A stretch of 64,000 bases of DNA, from NCBI RefSeq assembly GCF_016545825.1, contig NC_052620.1:5642001-5706000 (forward strand), read 5' to 3'. Source of the DNA: Eucalyptus grandis (lineage: Eukaryota; Streptophyta; Magnoliopsida; Myrtales; Myrtaceae). The notes beneath the pieces are model-generated. The model was not told the DNA's origin, made no database searches, and saw only the letters and a program-made list of their open reading frames with translations. Both the position numbers and the translations under genes were made by a program. Positions 34,506 to 46,692 of this stretch are shown here, in pieces. Each line of letters starts with the position of its first letter. The stretch's first letter is position 1.

Positions 34506-37309
34506 GTTGACACCTAAATTTTGGCGATTTGTTTAAGTGTTTCTTAATTGCATTGAAAAATTGGGGATTGATTTCCAATCTCTTAACAAAAAATTTCATT
34601 AAAATTGCATCACATATAAACATTAGGAGAATTTGTGTCACTAGTCTTATAATCAATCAAAAGTTTTTATCAAAAAAATTAGTACAAGAAAATTTTGAAA
34701 TTAAAAAAAAAATGAAAAAGAGGGGCAATTAGGCCAAGTTCGGACAAGCCTTGAGCAGGCCCATTCCTCCATTTCCTTTCCTCTTTACTTCACGTTAGGC
34801 CCGACCCAGCCTTGGTTTTTCTTTTTCCCTTCAACCCAGCCCACGCACGAGTTGGCCGTCTCCCTCCTGCAGTCGGTCTTCGCTGCAAGACCTGCAAAGA
34901 AGAACAAAAACAGGGCAGCAACAGAGGGAGCAAGGGGATCGGTGGCAGGTGAGCGGCGTGATCCGCGGGTCGGAGGGGCAGTCCAGCCGGCAAGCTGGCA
35001 GCCGCAGAGGCCATGCGCGCTTGCCGGCCGGGTATAAAACGAGAGAAGACAGACACAAAGAAAGGGAGGTAGGTCTCGACTAGTTCTTTGGTGGAGAGAG
35101 AACAAAGAGCTCGAGAGAGGGAGAGACGATTAAGGGGAGAGCGTCGCACCGGAGAGAGAGCTTGAGAGAGGGAGAGACGATAAGGGAGAGAGCGTTTCGC
35201 CGTTGCCCGAAGTCGAGAGAGAGCAAAGAACACCAAAGAGCAAGCTTGGGAGAGTGTTTGGTCGTCGCCGGAGGTCCGTTCATCGCCGCAACCCTCCTCT
35301 CGAACCTGGTAGGCTTTGTTTTGAGCGTGTGTCTTTTGTTTCTTGGGAGGCGTCGGGCCGGAACTCGTGCTGACTAGTTCGCGCAAGTTTCGGTCCGAGC
35401 CGGTCCTCTTGGTAAGCTACTAGCTATTCTAGTACGTGGTAGCAGTTTAGATTTGTCTCATGTCTCTATCAAGTGGAAAATCCCCCGTGCCAATCGAGCA
35501 CACCAAGTGCTTGTGAAAATGCCTAAATTATATTTAAGTTCTGCAAGTTTTTTTGAAGCCTGGAGATGGTTGTTCTTCGTTTATGTCTGTTCCGACTTGA
35601 TTAACTGGTCCATGAGCAGATTTTTAGTATGGCTTGTGCATGTAGTGTTGATGTTTGCCCCAAATCTATGTCCCGAGTGAGACTAGGTTCCTTTTGTTAA
35701 CTGGTGCATCCTATATGTTCGACTAAATGCTTCAAAGAAGGCCGAAGGCTAGTACATTTTTTAAACCGGTGATCAACTTTGTCTTTACTTTTGTAACGGT
35801 TCTTCAATGTTTAAGTCTTGTGTGTTGCTATGCTTTGGTGTCATTTTTGTGAAGTGGCGTTGTATCGTTGAATCGGCAAGTGTTTTCCCTCACGTCGGAT
35901 GTCACTTGGTTGCCGGAGAAAATGGCCGACGGCGGGTGACGCCAGTCGAAGTGGGCGACCGTTAGGTGGTGGTCGCTGGCGATGGGTGGCGCCCATTATT
36001 CCGACCGGAGCTAGTGTGTGGGCTTGCCTTGATGAAGATTAGCTTCGGGCATGGGGGGAAACCATCGAAGAAGAAGAGGGGCGTAAAGAATAAAAAAAAA
36101 AAACAAAAGAATTAAGGAACAAAGAAAAGCCAGAAAATGACAAAAAATGAGAAGAAGAGGAAAACCCAAAAAGAGAAGAAAAGACAGTAGATGGGGCTGT
36201 TCGGTGAAAATGTCAGAAGGGAGGAGGGAAAGAAATAAAAGAAAGAGAAAAGAAAAACCAAGAAAAATCGAGAAAAAAAGAAAAGCAAAATAAATAAAAA
36301 AAAATAGAAAACTAAAACGGCAAAGCTGGCCTCAGGAAGGACCGTTGGGCAGAATGTGCGGGGGGAAAGGATGAAGTGGGGAAAAGATTAAAAAAATAAT
36401 AACAAAAAGAATCTTTAAAAAAAAGGCTGTAAAAGAAAATTTAAAAAAAAAAATGGTTTTTTAACCCAAAAATGTTGGATCCGAGTTTGGGTTGGGCCCA
36501 CGGGCGGATCGGGTTTACCCGGTCGAACCCATTTTATTGAAGTATAATAATACTAAATATTAAATATATATTAAAAAAAAATTAAAAAAAATTAAAAAAA
36601 TCAAAATAAAAAATTTCGAAAAATGATAAAAATTCAAAATCTTTTCTGGAATTTTAAAAAAAACTCAAAAAAATTAAAAATTTCGCCTTTTTCTAAAAAA
36701 GAAAAAGAAAATTTTAATTAAAAAATTTAAATTAAATTAAAAATTCCGAAAATCCAAAATGATAAAGTTTGGTTAGGAATTGCTATGTATTGCTGCTTTA
36801 GTGTGATTAAGCCTTTATTTTCTTATATGTTGTTTTTATCGGATGTTTAATTTGTGTGTTTTATGTTTAATTTGCACGTGTTTAATTTTAAGGCAAATAG
36901 GATCTTGGTAGGTATAATTATTACTTTATTGATTGTGCACCCGCATGCTCACCTCTTATATTAGTGGATAGGTATGAAATCGATCTAAACTGCTCGATCA
37001 AAATCATTTTGTTAAAATGAACAAGATTAGGTACCGAAAGGGCACTAATTAGTCAATTAGTGTAATCAAGTCCCCGATCCTAGACTCTCTGGTTGCGTAG
37101 GAAGTGAGGCACGCTCCCATGTCTCACTTGGTTTCTAGCCGACCCCAATAGGCTAGTGGCGACTCCTTTTGTACAAAATTTCTTAAAAATATCCCAATGC
37201 CACGCGGGGTATGGGCTTGGGAGAGCCCACGCCTAATCATGGGCCTTAGGCCCGTCCTTTAGGCAATACCCCTAAACCTGCTCCCTCTCCCTGAGGGTAG
37301 GTTGCGACA
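34506..37309 (+). mobile_element. Solo LTR, Ty3/gypsy-like, 2.8 kb, nested
   Basis: It begins tgttgacacctaaattttgg and ends ggtaggttgcgaca. The flanks carry a perfect 5 bp target duplication, cctgc, at 34501-34505 and 37310-37314. The 3' part holds the family's conserved stretch (gattaggtaccgaaagggc, ctagtggcgactcc). The LTR at 53135-55716 is the same family in reverse orientation, and 5335-6859 is a shorter relative. GC-rich leader-like sequence at 34780-35400 and poly-purine sequence at 36060-36430 are internal. No coding domains are present. Confidence 0.92.
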
Positions 37310-40126
37310 CCTGCTTTTCTATTCCAAGTTAAATGTTGTCAGGGGATTTGTTTCACTTCCGCATGCGTAAATAAATGAATGAGTCAGCGACATATCCTGG
37401 GATGTCGCATATTTGATCGACCGCAGTGGGATATGCGCACGCTCGGGGTTTAGGGCGTGACACCCTCTACAAGTAATTTTGAACAAAATTTGTAATATAC
37501 AAATAGTCATGCCCAATGACATGCTGATACATCCGGTAGACAAATCAAATATATGACATGTCCTCTCTTTTTTTTTTTTTCTTTTTTTTATGAGTTAAAG
37601 GTTAGGAGGGACAATTGGCATGGTTATCCACCTGAGCATTAACATAAGGGTTCTACTCTTACTCCAAAATGTAATAACTAGACAACTCATAAGTGTATAG
37701 GCCTGTCATGTAACCCCATAGACATGCTAGAAGCTAAAATGTTCTCTTCACATGACTTGACAAATGTCCTTGACACAAGCTGGTCTAAGATTCACCAATG
37801 ATATGATGTGTGACCCCTAATCATTGGGCTACCATTGCCCGATCGTATCGAATATTATTGTTTATTATTACATATTGAGTAATAAAGAGTAATCATAAGA
37901 ATGATACGATTTTTTCTTCTATTAATATCCCATCGTGCGTCCCGTGATGATTGACTTGTAGATAACAAACTTCTTGGACTATTTGGGGTTCAGATGTTGC
38001 GGTTTGCTAAAAACAATCATTCGTTTAACTAACATTATTTATTGAATATTATTTTTCTCTCAGACGACCATAAGCAAAAAGACATAATCATGTACAAAAC
38101 AAAAGCAGTTATTGACATGATTTATCTACTCAAATGATTATGCGTCCACATGCATGTCTACGAGCCTGTAATGAGATGGGGAGTTTTGGTGCATCCTCCT
38201 TTGTTTGAATATTTTCTAGTGTCGCTCGTTGATTCTTTCAATCTAAGTTCTAACCATGTTGCGATCAAAGTAAATTTATCTCCTCATTAAAACTAAAATT
38301 CCAGTTTTAGGTTTGTCTAAATTAGCGCTGAGTTAACACATAAAATGACGGAGGATGTTCCTTCATTGGTTAGTAGCATTCGAAGGGAACGGATCAGAGA
38401 GCACCTTAATCTACTTTTCACTTTAGATACGTTCTGAAAACTAAATATTTTTGTTAGGTATTTGTATGATTATTTTCTCTCCCAAAAAAAAAATGTGGGG
38501 GGCCTACTCTAACGTTTCAATTCCAAGAAAATATTAAACTTGCCTACAAATTTGATATACCAAGTGATGTGTCAAACTGTTATTGGTTCTTAAATATGAC
38601 CCATTTATTTAAAGGATTAGTCGTAGCTTGACATGTTACGTAGTGGATCAATTGTAACCAGCCTTAGTAAGTATAGCGTTACTCATTCAATTCCAAGTTC
38701 TGATAAGAACGCAGTTTGTGTGTATATTAAAGGCCACAAATAGAGTAGTTATACAGTTCGTAAATGGTCTAAACTTGCATTTGAAAAATGCATACCCATT
38801 ATATTGAAACCAGAAACCAAGTCGATTTCATATAGAGCTTAAAGAAGCCATTGAAAGCCGTATTCAATAGGACAAACTTCTTGATGCGTGCAAGTTGGAG
38901 AGGAATTGTCAGGATTTAGTTTAAACTTCGTATACAACAAAAAAATGCCATAGAATTCCTATAAATTTTCAAGATGTAGCTTCAAAATCAAGAACCAATC
39001 TCCGAATTATCTAGCATATTATCAGGAAATATTAAAGCACACGTCGATTTCTATCATTATTTTCCCCGTTGGATAACTTATATTGTACATGCTGCATGTA
39101 CAACCAGCTAAAGAATTTTCAGATTCTTCAGCAGCTCTGATTGATATGAGTTAGCAATAATCCTAAATTGATAGCAAAGTTAATTGAAATGAAAAAAAAA
39201 AAATTTGATTAAAACATAATGAGAAATTGAAATTAAATCTGAATGAACAATTTAAGGGTAGCCATCGAAGCGTTGCGCTTCACTATATTTTTCACTTATA
39301 AACCATGCATTGATGCACTAATCTAACATTAAGCGAAAAAAAAAAAAGAACTAATTATTAAACAAATTGACCAGAGTTATTTGACTGCCAACAAAGTTTG
39401 GTCATACATTATCCCAAAAGGATATATAACTCTACTAAATTTACATAATTATTCTCATTATTGTCTAGTGAGGGTCCCGAAGAGCCACGCCAGAGATGTG
39501 TGATTTTTTTTGTTGGTCAAACAGAAATGTCTGGTTGGATCGGGACATTTATGATTGATGACTTAACGAGTAGCACTTTATGATTTCAATTAGTTAACTT
39601 ATTATCTTATCTAGAGATTGTGTCCACTCTTACCTAAATCAGAAAGTATAAACTATATACGTAATCTCAATCCTATTGCCACGTCACCAATTTATAAAGT
39701 CCACCTCGGCAATGTCAAAACATCAACGCAGCGGATTAGGCAGTGGCAAGCGAAAGTGAAATTGATTGAGCATTCTTGTTAAGTTAGAGGACTTGATTGA
39801 ATAAAAGAAAAGAATATAATTTAATTAAACTAGATGATTGAAGTTTCACCCTAGGCTCAGTCATCACAACCAGTTGTTGCCGAGGCCTTTGCCCGCTCGG
39901 TGCTCACCATCATGACGGCAGCCGCGGCAGTAGATGGTGGCGGATGATGAAAGAGGTGAGGATTTGTGAGAATCTAGGAGGATTGGAAATTCTAAAGAGG
40001 GCTATTTTGTCTTAGTAACAAATAAGATTTTGTTAGAGGACAGTGAGTGGAATTTTCAAAAGTAAAGGAGGGTAAGTGATTAGGAGTGAAAATAAGGATG
40101 GTTTTAGTAACAATTACCTAAGACAA

Positions 40127-42380
40127 GATCCTCTCTCTCCATACTTGTTTATTCTTTTGGCTAACGTCTTATCTACTCTTATTCAGCAAGCTATCGAATT
40201 GGGGACCCTTAAGGGGATCAAACTTAATAGGTGGTGCCCTACACTATCTCATCTATTTTTTGCGGATGATGCAATATTTTTCTTAGATGGACAAATCCTA
40301 GAATGCTAGAATCTAGCCAATATACTGCACCAGTACTGTGTAGCTACAGGCCAAGCTGTGAATAGAAACAAATCAAGCCTATTCTGTAGTCGACATTGCC
40401 CTACCAATTTAAAACAGAATTTGGCTAGAGAATTGAGAGTACCTGTGATTCACAAGATAGGAAAATATTTGGGTATACCATCTAATTGGGGGTTTCCAAA
40501 AAAGACATGTTTTCTTGGATTCTAGGCTAAGTCAATGCGAAGTAAGAAGGGTGGAAAGAGAATTTTATTTCTAAAGGAGGAAAGGAAATCCTGTTAAAAA
40601 TAGTAGTGTAGGCACTCTTACAGTATGTCATGTTCATATTCAAAATTCCTGTTTCTATTTGTCAATCCATTGAACAAAGAATAGAAAAGTTCTAGTGGCA
40701 AAACAATAGTACTAGATCCGAATACATGGAGGGCTTGGGATCTACTTAAAGAACAGAAGAATTAAGGGGGGGGGGCTTGGATTTCGAGACTTACTTACCT
40801 TTAACAAAGCCCTTTTGGGAAAGCAAGCATGGAGACTATTCCAACACCCATTATCCTTATGGGGTAGAGTTTTAATGGACTTTATTTTCATTCTAGTGAT
40901 TTCTGGCATGCAAACAAAAGGTACTAAACCATCATGGGGCTGGTGAAGTTTACCTTTAGGCAAAGACACTATCCTAAACTAGATTCGGTGGTTCGTCGGT
41001 GATGGGCAGAAGATACAAATATGTGAGGATAAATGGCTTGCGAGAGGAATTATTGGCAAACCAACACCTAGAGGAGAGCCTGAGATGGTAGCTGGTTTTA
41101 TAATCCCAGAAGAAAATACCGGAACATCCCTCTTCTTGAAACAATTTTGACTACCAAACAGTTGAGGATATTGTTGCCATTCAGTTTCATCCCGCTTCTA
41201 CCACCGATCAACTTATATGGACAAGAACGCATACAGGTATACACACAGTGAAGAGTTGCTATAATAACCTCAGACACTCAGCTCATAATAGGGACAAAAC
41301 TCGTGCATCCTCTTCATACCACCCGTCACCCCAACTATAGCGACACATCTGGAAATTACAAATGGTCCTAAAATTTGAGTTTTCATATGGTCTTTATGTC
41401 ACAATGCGCTCCCTACAAAGGACAACCTATTTCGGCAACACATCATTCCAGACCCGGTATGTCCGGGCTTATGCTCATCACATACACCGGAAACAACTAA
41501 ACATATTTTCTTATTCTACCCATGGATAAAGGATATTTGGTCTCATCCCAGTGTAAAGATCGATATCTTAGCTTACAGAATGCATAGAATGGATACATGG
41601 CTAGAAGATCTACTTGAGCATGACGCTAACTTACCTACTATGGAGACCGTTGCATCCATTCTTTGGCAGATCTGGAAGGCGCATAATCACTTTACTTTCC
41701 GGCACCAACGTACCAACCCCAATCAACTTGTGGATCTAGCTCTTACTAATGCAAAGCTTATAAGCAGCATGGTGCAGCCGGCAAAAAAACATAGGACATC
41801 TTCTTCTGAACCATAATCGGGTGTGGACTCCTCCGGATCCAGGCAGTATCAAAGTCAATATCGATGGGGCTTTTCCTACAGCGAGCTAAATGGGTGCCAT
41901 TGCGTGTGTTTGCAGAGATCACTCGGGCATTTTGACCAACGGATTCACCAAAACTGTTCCCACCTCTTCCTCGCTGAAAATTGAGATTCATGCCCTAATT
42001 ACCACACTTACATATTTGTTGCAGAAAGGACAGGCTGACGCTCACCTTTTGATCAAATCTGACTGTCTTGTGCTCGTGGAAATCGTCAACCATCACCGTT
42101 TACCGCCATGGGATTGTCGTGTGTTGATCGCCGAAGCTGCAACGTTGATTCCCCGACTCCCCATCTGCGCATACAGCACTGTAGAAGGGAAGCCAATTCC
42201 ATAGCAAATTGGGCCGCTAAGGCCCATGGCCGCGACATCCTTTCTCCAACATGGGTTTCTTCTCCTCCTCAACTTTTATTAGATTTGCTATGTACCAACG
42301 CCCTGCATACGGGTTGTAATCTTTTACATCCTTGAATGAAATGCAACGTTTTTCAGACCCAAAAAAAAAAAATAAAAAAA
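40127..42380 (+). mobile_element. 5'-truncated L1-type LINE with poly(A) tail
   Basis: It starts inside the reverse transcriptase ([19 protein letters not shown]), contains [15 protein letters not shown], the post-RT segment (LLKIVVQALLQYVMFIFKIP, VGDGQKIQICEDKWLARG), SILWQIWKAHNHFTF and an RNase H (IACVCRDHSG, SDCLVLVEI, REANSIANWAAKAHG). It ends in a poly(A) run at 42361-42380. Copy A (about 3448-3475) has the uninterrupted target, acctaagacaaatcaactct, so this is a plain insertion. Many stops and frameshifts show it is dead. It is related to the LINE at 9908 but lacks the long linker before RNase H. Confidence 0.9.
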
Positions 42381-42979
42381 CCAACTCTAGTACTAGGGAC
42401 TTAAAGATGACACTGGACTAGGCGTTAGCTTGAATTATCGGGAGGCTTTGGGGAAGAAAGCCTTTCTTAGAAGGAAAAATATATATCACCAATGTAAAGT
42501 AAAATTTACATAAACGGCCTTATCCTCTATTAGTTGGAGGATTGTAACTACCCATTCTCCTAAATCACTAGCGTATAAGACCATTATTCTAAATAGCTAT
42601 TACACTACTAATTTATGCTATAATTACTCATCTTAAGATAGAGTGAATTGCATGAAGTTTAGTTATAAATTCATAAAGAAATTGTGTCAAAATTCCAATG
42701 AATCTTTTTCTAACCTAAGGGCGCAAGCGCATAAACCCATAAGATAACCCGTAAGCCCAATAATCAATTAAGTTTAGGCATTTGGCTCGTGCAAGTAGTT
42801 CTCATCTAGAGCAATTTTCACGCAATTGATGGGACTTTAATAGATAACCTTCAGCTCTAAAGCTAGAAGTGAAATGGTGTCCCAACTAACTACACTAACC
42901 CTAGAGATTGATTCAAATAATTATTAAATATAAATATGTGATCTAAAAAATTGTTAATGTGGGAAATCAAAGTTCAAAT

Positions 42980-43390
42980 AATTCTTTGTTAATTTTTACA
43001 GTGAAGTTCTCAGCCCCAAAACTGCATTTTTGGGGTAAGGGTAGCCCTCGAAGTTATATGCAAAGTTGCTAACGTCAAGCTAGTTGATGTGAGATCTGCG
43101 TTAGGATTTCATACCCACTCCCCATTCATCCCAAGGCAGTTACTGCTCTTTGACACCAAGTAAGGTTCTCGGTCCCAAAACTGCAATTGTAGGGTGAGGG
43201 TAACCCCTGAGGTTATATGTAGAGTTGCTAATGTCAAGTTGGGCAACATGGGATCTTTGTTAGGATTTCGTACCAAATGAAATTATTTTTTTTTATAGAA
43301 TTATTATTCCAAATGATATAAGTGATTATTTTTCAAAAACATTATTTTTTTAAATCATTCATTCATTTGTTGTCAAACAAACAAAGCTTT
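42980..43390. repeat. Local insert with two-copy tandem repeat (about 160 bp unit)
   Basis: Two units start at about 42997 and 43162. Each contains ccaaaactgca, a ggggtaagggtag or agggtgagggtaa stretch, aagttatatg or aggttatatg, gttgctaa-gtcaag, and a ttaggatttc end. Copy A at the corresponding place (about 4010) passes directly through without this sequence, so it was gained in copy C. I do not recognise the family. Confidence 0.7.
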
Positions 43391-46162
43391 GAGAGTCACA
43401 AAATGATCTTCTCCGTTAGTTTGTAGAAGCGTGTCGCGCCTTCTTTCTTTGGCTTGACTGGAATGGAAATTAAAATTGGAATAGTATAGTCCCATATCTC
43501 TACAAGTGAATAGAGTAATCGGACCGTAAAACCACGGTCAGTGCCTTTCGGTCAACGAACATCAAGAAAACTTCACAGGAGACACTGCACGTTGGAAAAA
43601 CTGCATGCGTTGTGCCTTTCAAGACCCTTGAATAATCCGAAATCTTTTATTTATTTCTGATAGAAGATAAGACGGTTGACATTAGGGAAAAGCAGCTAAA
43701 AGTTAGGTGGCCCAATGATCACCTATCGAAATGGCTCGAATTTCAGCAACATCTAGAGGCAATGGCGACGGTTGTTGTCTTCCGTCCCTATTGCCTTATC
43801 ATTCAAAAGCGGAAACAGGATATATTGTCGGACCGACAACGTTGAATCTGCAGACTTATTCTTGAGTTTTGATCCCAAAAAGAGTGCCAGGAACGTGTTG
43901 CCTTTATCTCGAGAAGTTCTTTTTACTTCACGTTTGGAGAGAGAAGAATATATATATATATATATATCATATAACGTCTTCAAATTAATACGTGCCCTAA
44001 GGTACTAATTTCTGTTGAGATAAATGAATGATCTTTTCTAAAATAATAAAACGTTTGCTCAACTTGAAAAATTTCAATTCTTTTAAAATATCAATAATGC
44101 AAATTAGCAAACAAGTCAGTGCCTTTGGGACCAAGCTACTACTTTTTCTTGTATGGCTATTTACGAAGTGCCCTTTCTATAAATTTTCGATAAAACCTAT
44201 AGTGCATAACAATTATGCCTTGTGACGTGCTGCTATCATATATCAAGAAGATAAATCAAATATATTAACTGTTCTTTTTATTTTATTTTTTCTAAATGGG
44301 TTAAAAGGTTAAGAGGGGTGACCAGCACAATTACTCCTCTGGATGTTATCATAAGGGTTCTACACTCGCTCAGAGAGGTTCTTTTTTAGCTATAACTACT
44401 CAACTAATTTGTCGGTGCATGAGCTTGTCGCCACAGCCCCACAACTCTCTTCATATTATGCAGCAAACATCTGAGGAACAAGCTGATTGAGGTTTGTCAA
44501 TGATATGGCTCGAATTTATTATCTGCTGGAAAATAGTGTAATCCCTAATAATTGGGCTACAACGCTTGGTGGTATTGAATGTTATTGTTTGTTATTGCAT
44601 AGTGAGCAATAATGAGTAATCATAAGAGTAGTATAAAAAAGATTTTATTAATTCGCCGCCATGGGTCACGTGATGATTGTAGTTAACAAACTTCTTGGAC
44701 TATCTGGGGTCAAATGTTACGGCTTACTGATAACAGCCATTCATTTAAGTGAAATAAATTAAGAACATTCAAACCTCGCTCCCTGGTCGGTGGATTCGTG
44801 GCGTGAAGTCTTCGTGGAGAAAATGTTACCCACGTAAATGTAGAGTTTTCACGACTGTGCAGAGTCCTTGGTCATGGACTTCAATCTTTCGATAGTGTCT
44901 TAACAACCTTCATGCATGTCAAAGAGGGTCTATTTCATAGAAATTTCACACATTTGCATCTCGTCGTCGAAAATAAGCAACCGCACCATAATAAACCAGA
45001 AAGATATAAACGTGGACACAATCACGTTGATGAGATAACAGTGGAATGAACAGAACATTAGGAGTAAAGAGCAAGTAAAAGATAAGAGAGAATGCTAATA
45101 TGCCAGGTTTGTTCAATATATCCTTAGAGAGTTACGGATTGATCTTCTTCGTTAGTTTATGGAAGCGTGTTGCGCCCTTTTTTCTTCGGTTTGAATGGAC
45201 TAAGAATTGAAATTGGAATAATGCGATCCCATATGTCTACAAGTGAATAGGGCATTTTGACCCTACAACCACGGTGGATGCCTTCCAGTGAAGGAACTAA
45301 GAACATCAAAAAGCTTCACGTAAGACACCCGCACCTTGGAAAAGCTGCATGCGTTGTGCCGCTCAAAACCCTAGAACAATCCTCATCGATGATACGATGA
45401 GAGAGTTGACATTAAGGAAAACAGCTAGCGGCGGCTTACCCCTGATCAAAATGGCTCAAAGTTTCAGCAACATCTAGAGGCGATGGCGACGGTTCCCGCT
45501 TCTCTCCTATTGCCTGATCATTCAAAAGCTAAAAGGTGGATAATTGTTGGATCAACCACATTGAATCTGGCGACTTATTTTTGTCATTAATGTGGCAATT
45601 TTATCTTAAGAAGTTCTTTTACTTCAAGTTGAGAGAGAGAGAGAGAGAGAACCATCAGTGAGAGTTTGAAGGAAGTATTTATACCATATCATGTCTTATG
45701 ATGTAATGTTGAAGTAAATGAATGATCTTTTATGGAGAAGTTTGAGTCTTTCAAAATATCGATAATCCATACGAGAATATAAGTCGGTGCATTTGAAACA
45801 AAGCTGCTACATTTTAGTATATTCAAAGATCAATTTTCAATAACTATGTTTTTCATAATAATCATGCCTTGTGACATGCCGACATCACATCAAGGATATA
45901 TATATATATATAAAAGATATATCAAATGTTCTTTTTTTCTCGATGCATTACAAGGTTAGGAGGGGCGATTAGTATAGCTACTGCATTAGTCATTACCATA
46001 ATGGTTCCACACTTGCTCCGAAATGGTTTGTATGAGCTATAACTACTTAGCTCACTCATAGGTGCACGAGCCTGTCACTGCAAACCCACCAGCATACTAG
46101 AAGCCTAGTCTCTTGACATTACGTAACAATTGTCAAAGACATGAGCTGGTCTGAGGTCCGTT

Positions 46163-46585
46163 TGTTACGAAATCGCACATCGATTCCAGAAAAATAACGC
46201 TTGCAAACAATTCACCAGACATAATATAATAATAAAAGAGCAGAATCAGATACACACGCCAGAAAATTTGTTATCGAAGTTCACCCAAACCTAGGCTACG
46301 TCTCCACGCAGAGGCACTCTGCGAATCCACTAGACTTCGAAAAAGTTGGAATACAACGACGATCTTCTCTCAAGATCAGGGCACAAAGAGATTGAGAACT
46401 CTCATCAAGAAAAAACTCACTTTTTTCTTCTCTCTTTTTCTTGCCTCTCTATTTCCTTTTTCAGCGTCTTGACGGCTAGGTTTTGCCATCGCTAATATAA
46501 ATGTATCACTTTTTTAACCTAAAAGGAAATTTAATAGAAAAGACAAAAACCCCCTAAATATAAATATTTGGCTTTATCTATAACA
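46163..46585 (-). repeat. 3' LTR of the copia element
   Basis: On the plus strand it runs tgttacgaaatcgcac to tctataaca, 423 bp, the same length as its partner. It lies 3' relative to the minus-strand coding sequence and directly abuts the polypurine tract. Confidence 0.93.
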
Positions 46586-46692
46586 ATCTCCCACTTGAAG
46601 ACAAATATACCAAAGCACCAAGCAACTTTGCATCCATCTTCTTCAAAAAATAGTAGTTGAAAAACTTGTGCCTCTATGATACTCCTCATCAA

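Larger units (their letters stand above)
31654..37462 (+). mobile_element. Solo LTR, Ty3/gypsy-like, about 3.0 kb, split by a second solo LTR
   Basis: It starts tgtgacatcccaattttcc at 31654 and ends tagggcgtgaca at 37462; these TG...CA ends are common in plant chromovirus-type LTRs. The flanks are ccttc (31649-31653) and ccctc (37463-37467), a target duplication with one mismatch. It is interrupted at 34506-37314 by the inner LTR plus its duplication. Outside that, about 2.85 kb lies left and 0.15 kb right. It contains a GC-rich region (32640-33250) and a tandem repeat at 33760-33965. There is no internal gag-pol, so it is an LTR-LTR recombination relic. Confidence 0.85.
27530..38040. repeat. 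Intergenic duplicated block, copy B (interrupted 31654-37462)
   Basis: The block runs 27530-31653 and resumes at 37463-38040. Its start (tcgttgattctttaatacaagttctga at 27620) matches the start of copy C (about 38230), and later parts match copy A: the gtgcccattgtcgccatgg stretch at 30012, the caatgcctttcggtcaacg stretch at 31041, and the gcgaaagaaggcgacggttgttgt stretch. The rejoined flanks (gcaccttc to tacaagtaa) match the uninterrupted order in copies A and C. No gene is recognised in it. Copies B and C sit head to tail between the two pectinesterase loci. Confidence 0.75.
38110..46162. repeat. Intergenic duplicated block, copy C (interrupted by a LINE)
   Basis: Aligns with copy A from its start (38820, matching 2188) through 39480 (gtgagggtcccgaagagcc), 39900 (catcatgacggcagccg), 43535 (gtgcctttcggtcaacg) and 44690. 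From about 44760 it repeats sequence already present: 44760-45250 resembles A 7140-7760, 45250-45640 resembles A 4480-4860, and 45640-46150 resembles A 5000-5340. It therefore contains an internal partial duplication. The LINE at 40127-42380 is inserted in it. No gene is recognised. Confidence 0.75.

Noticed and set aside
34785..35386. Minus-strand frame of 198 codons
   Set aside because: It lies inside the inner solo LTR, in a GC-rich and gagaga-rich leader. There is no conserved motif, and the frames on both strands overlap.
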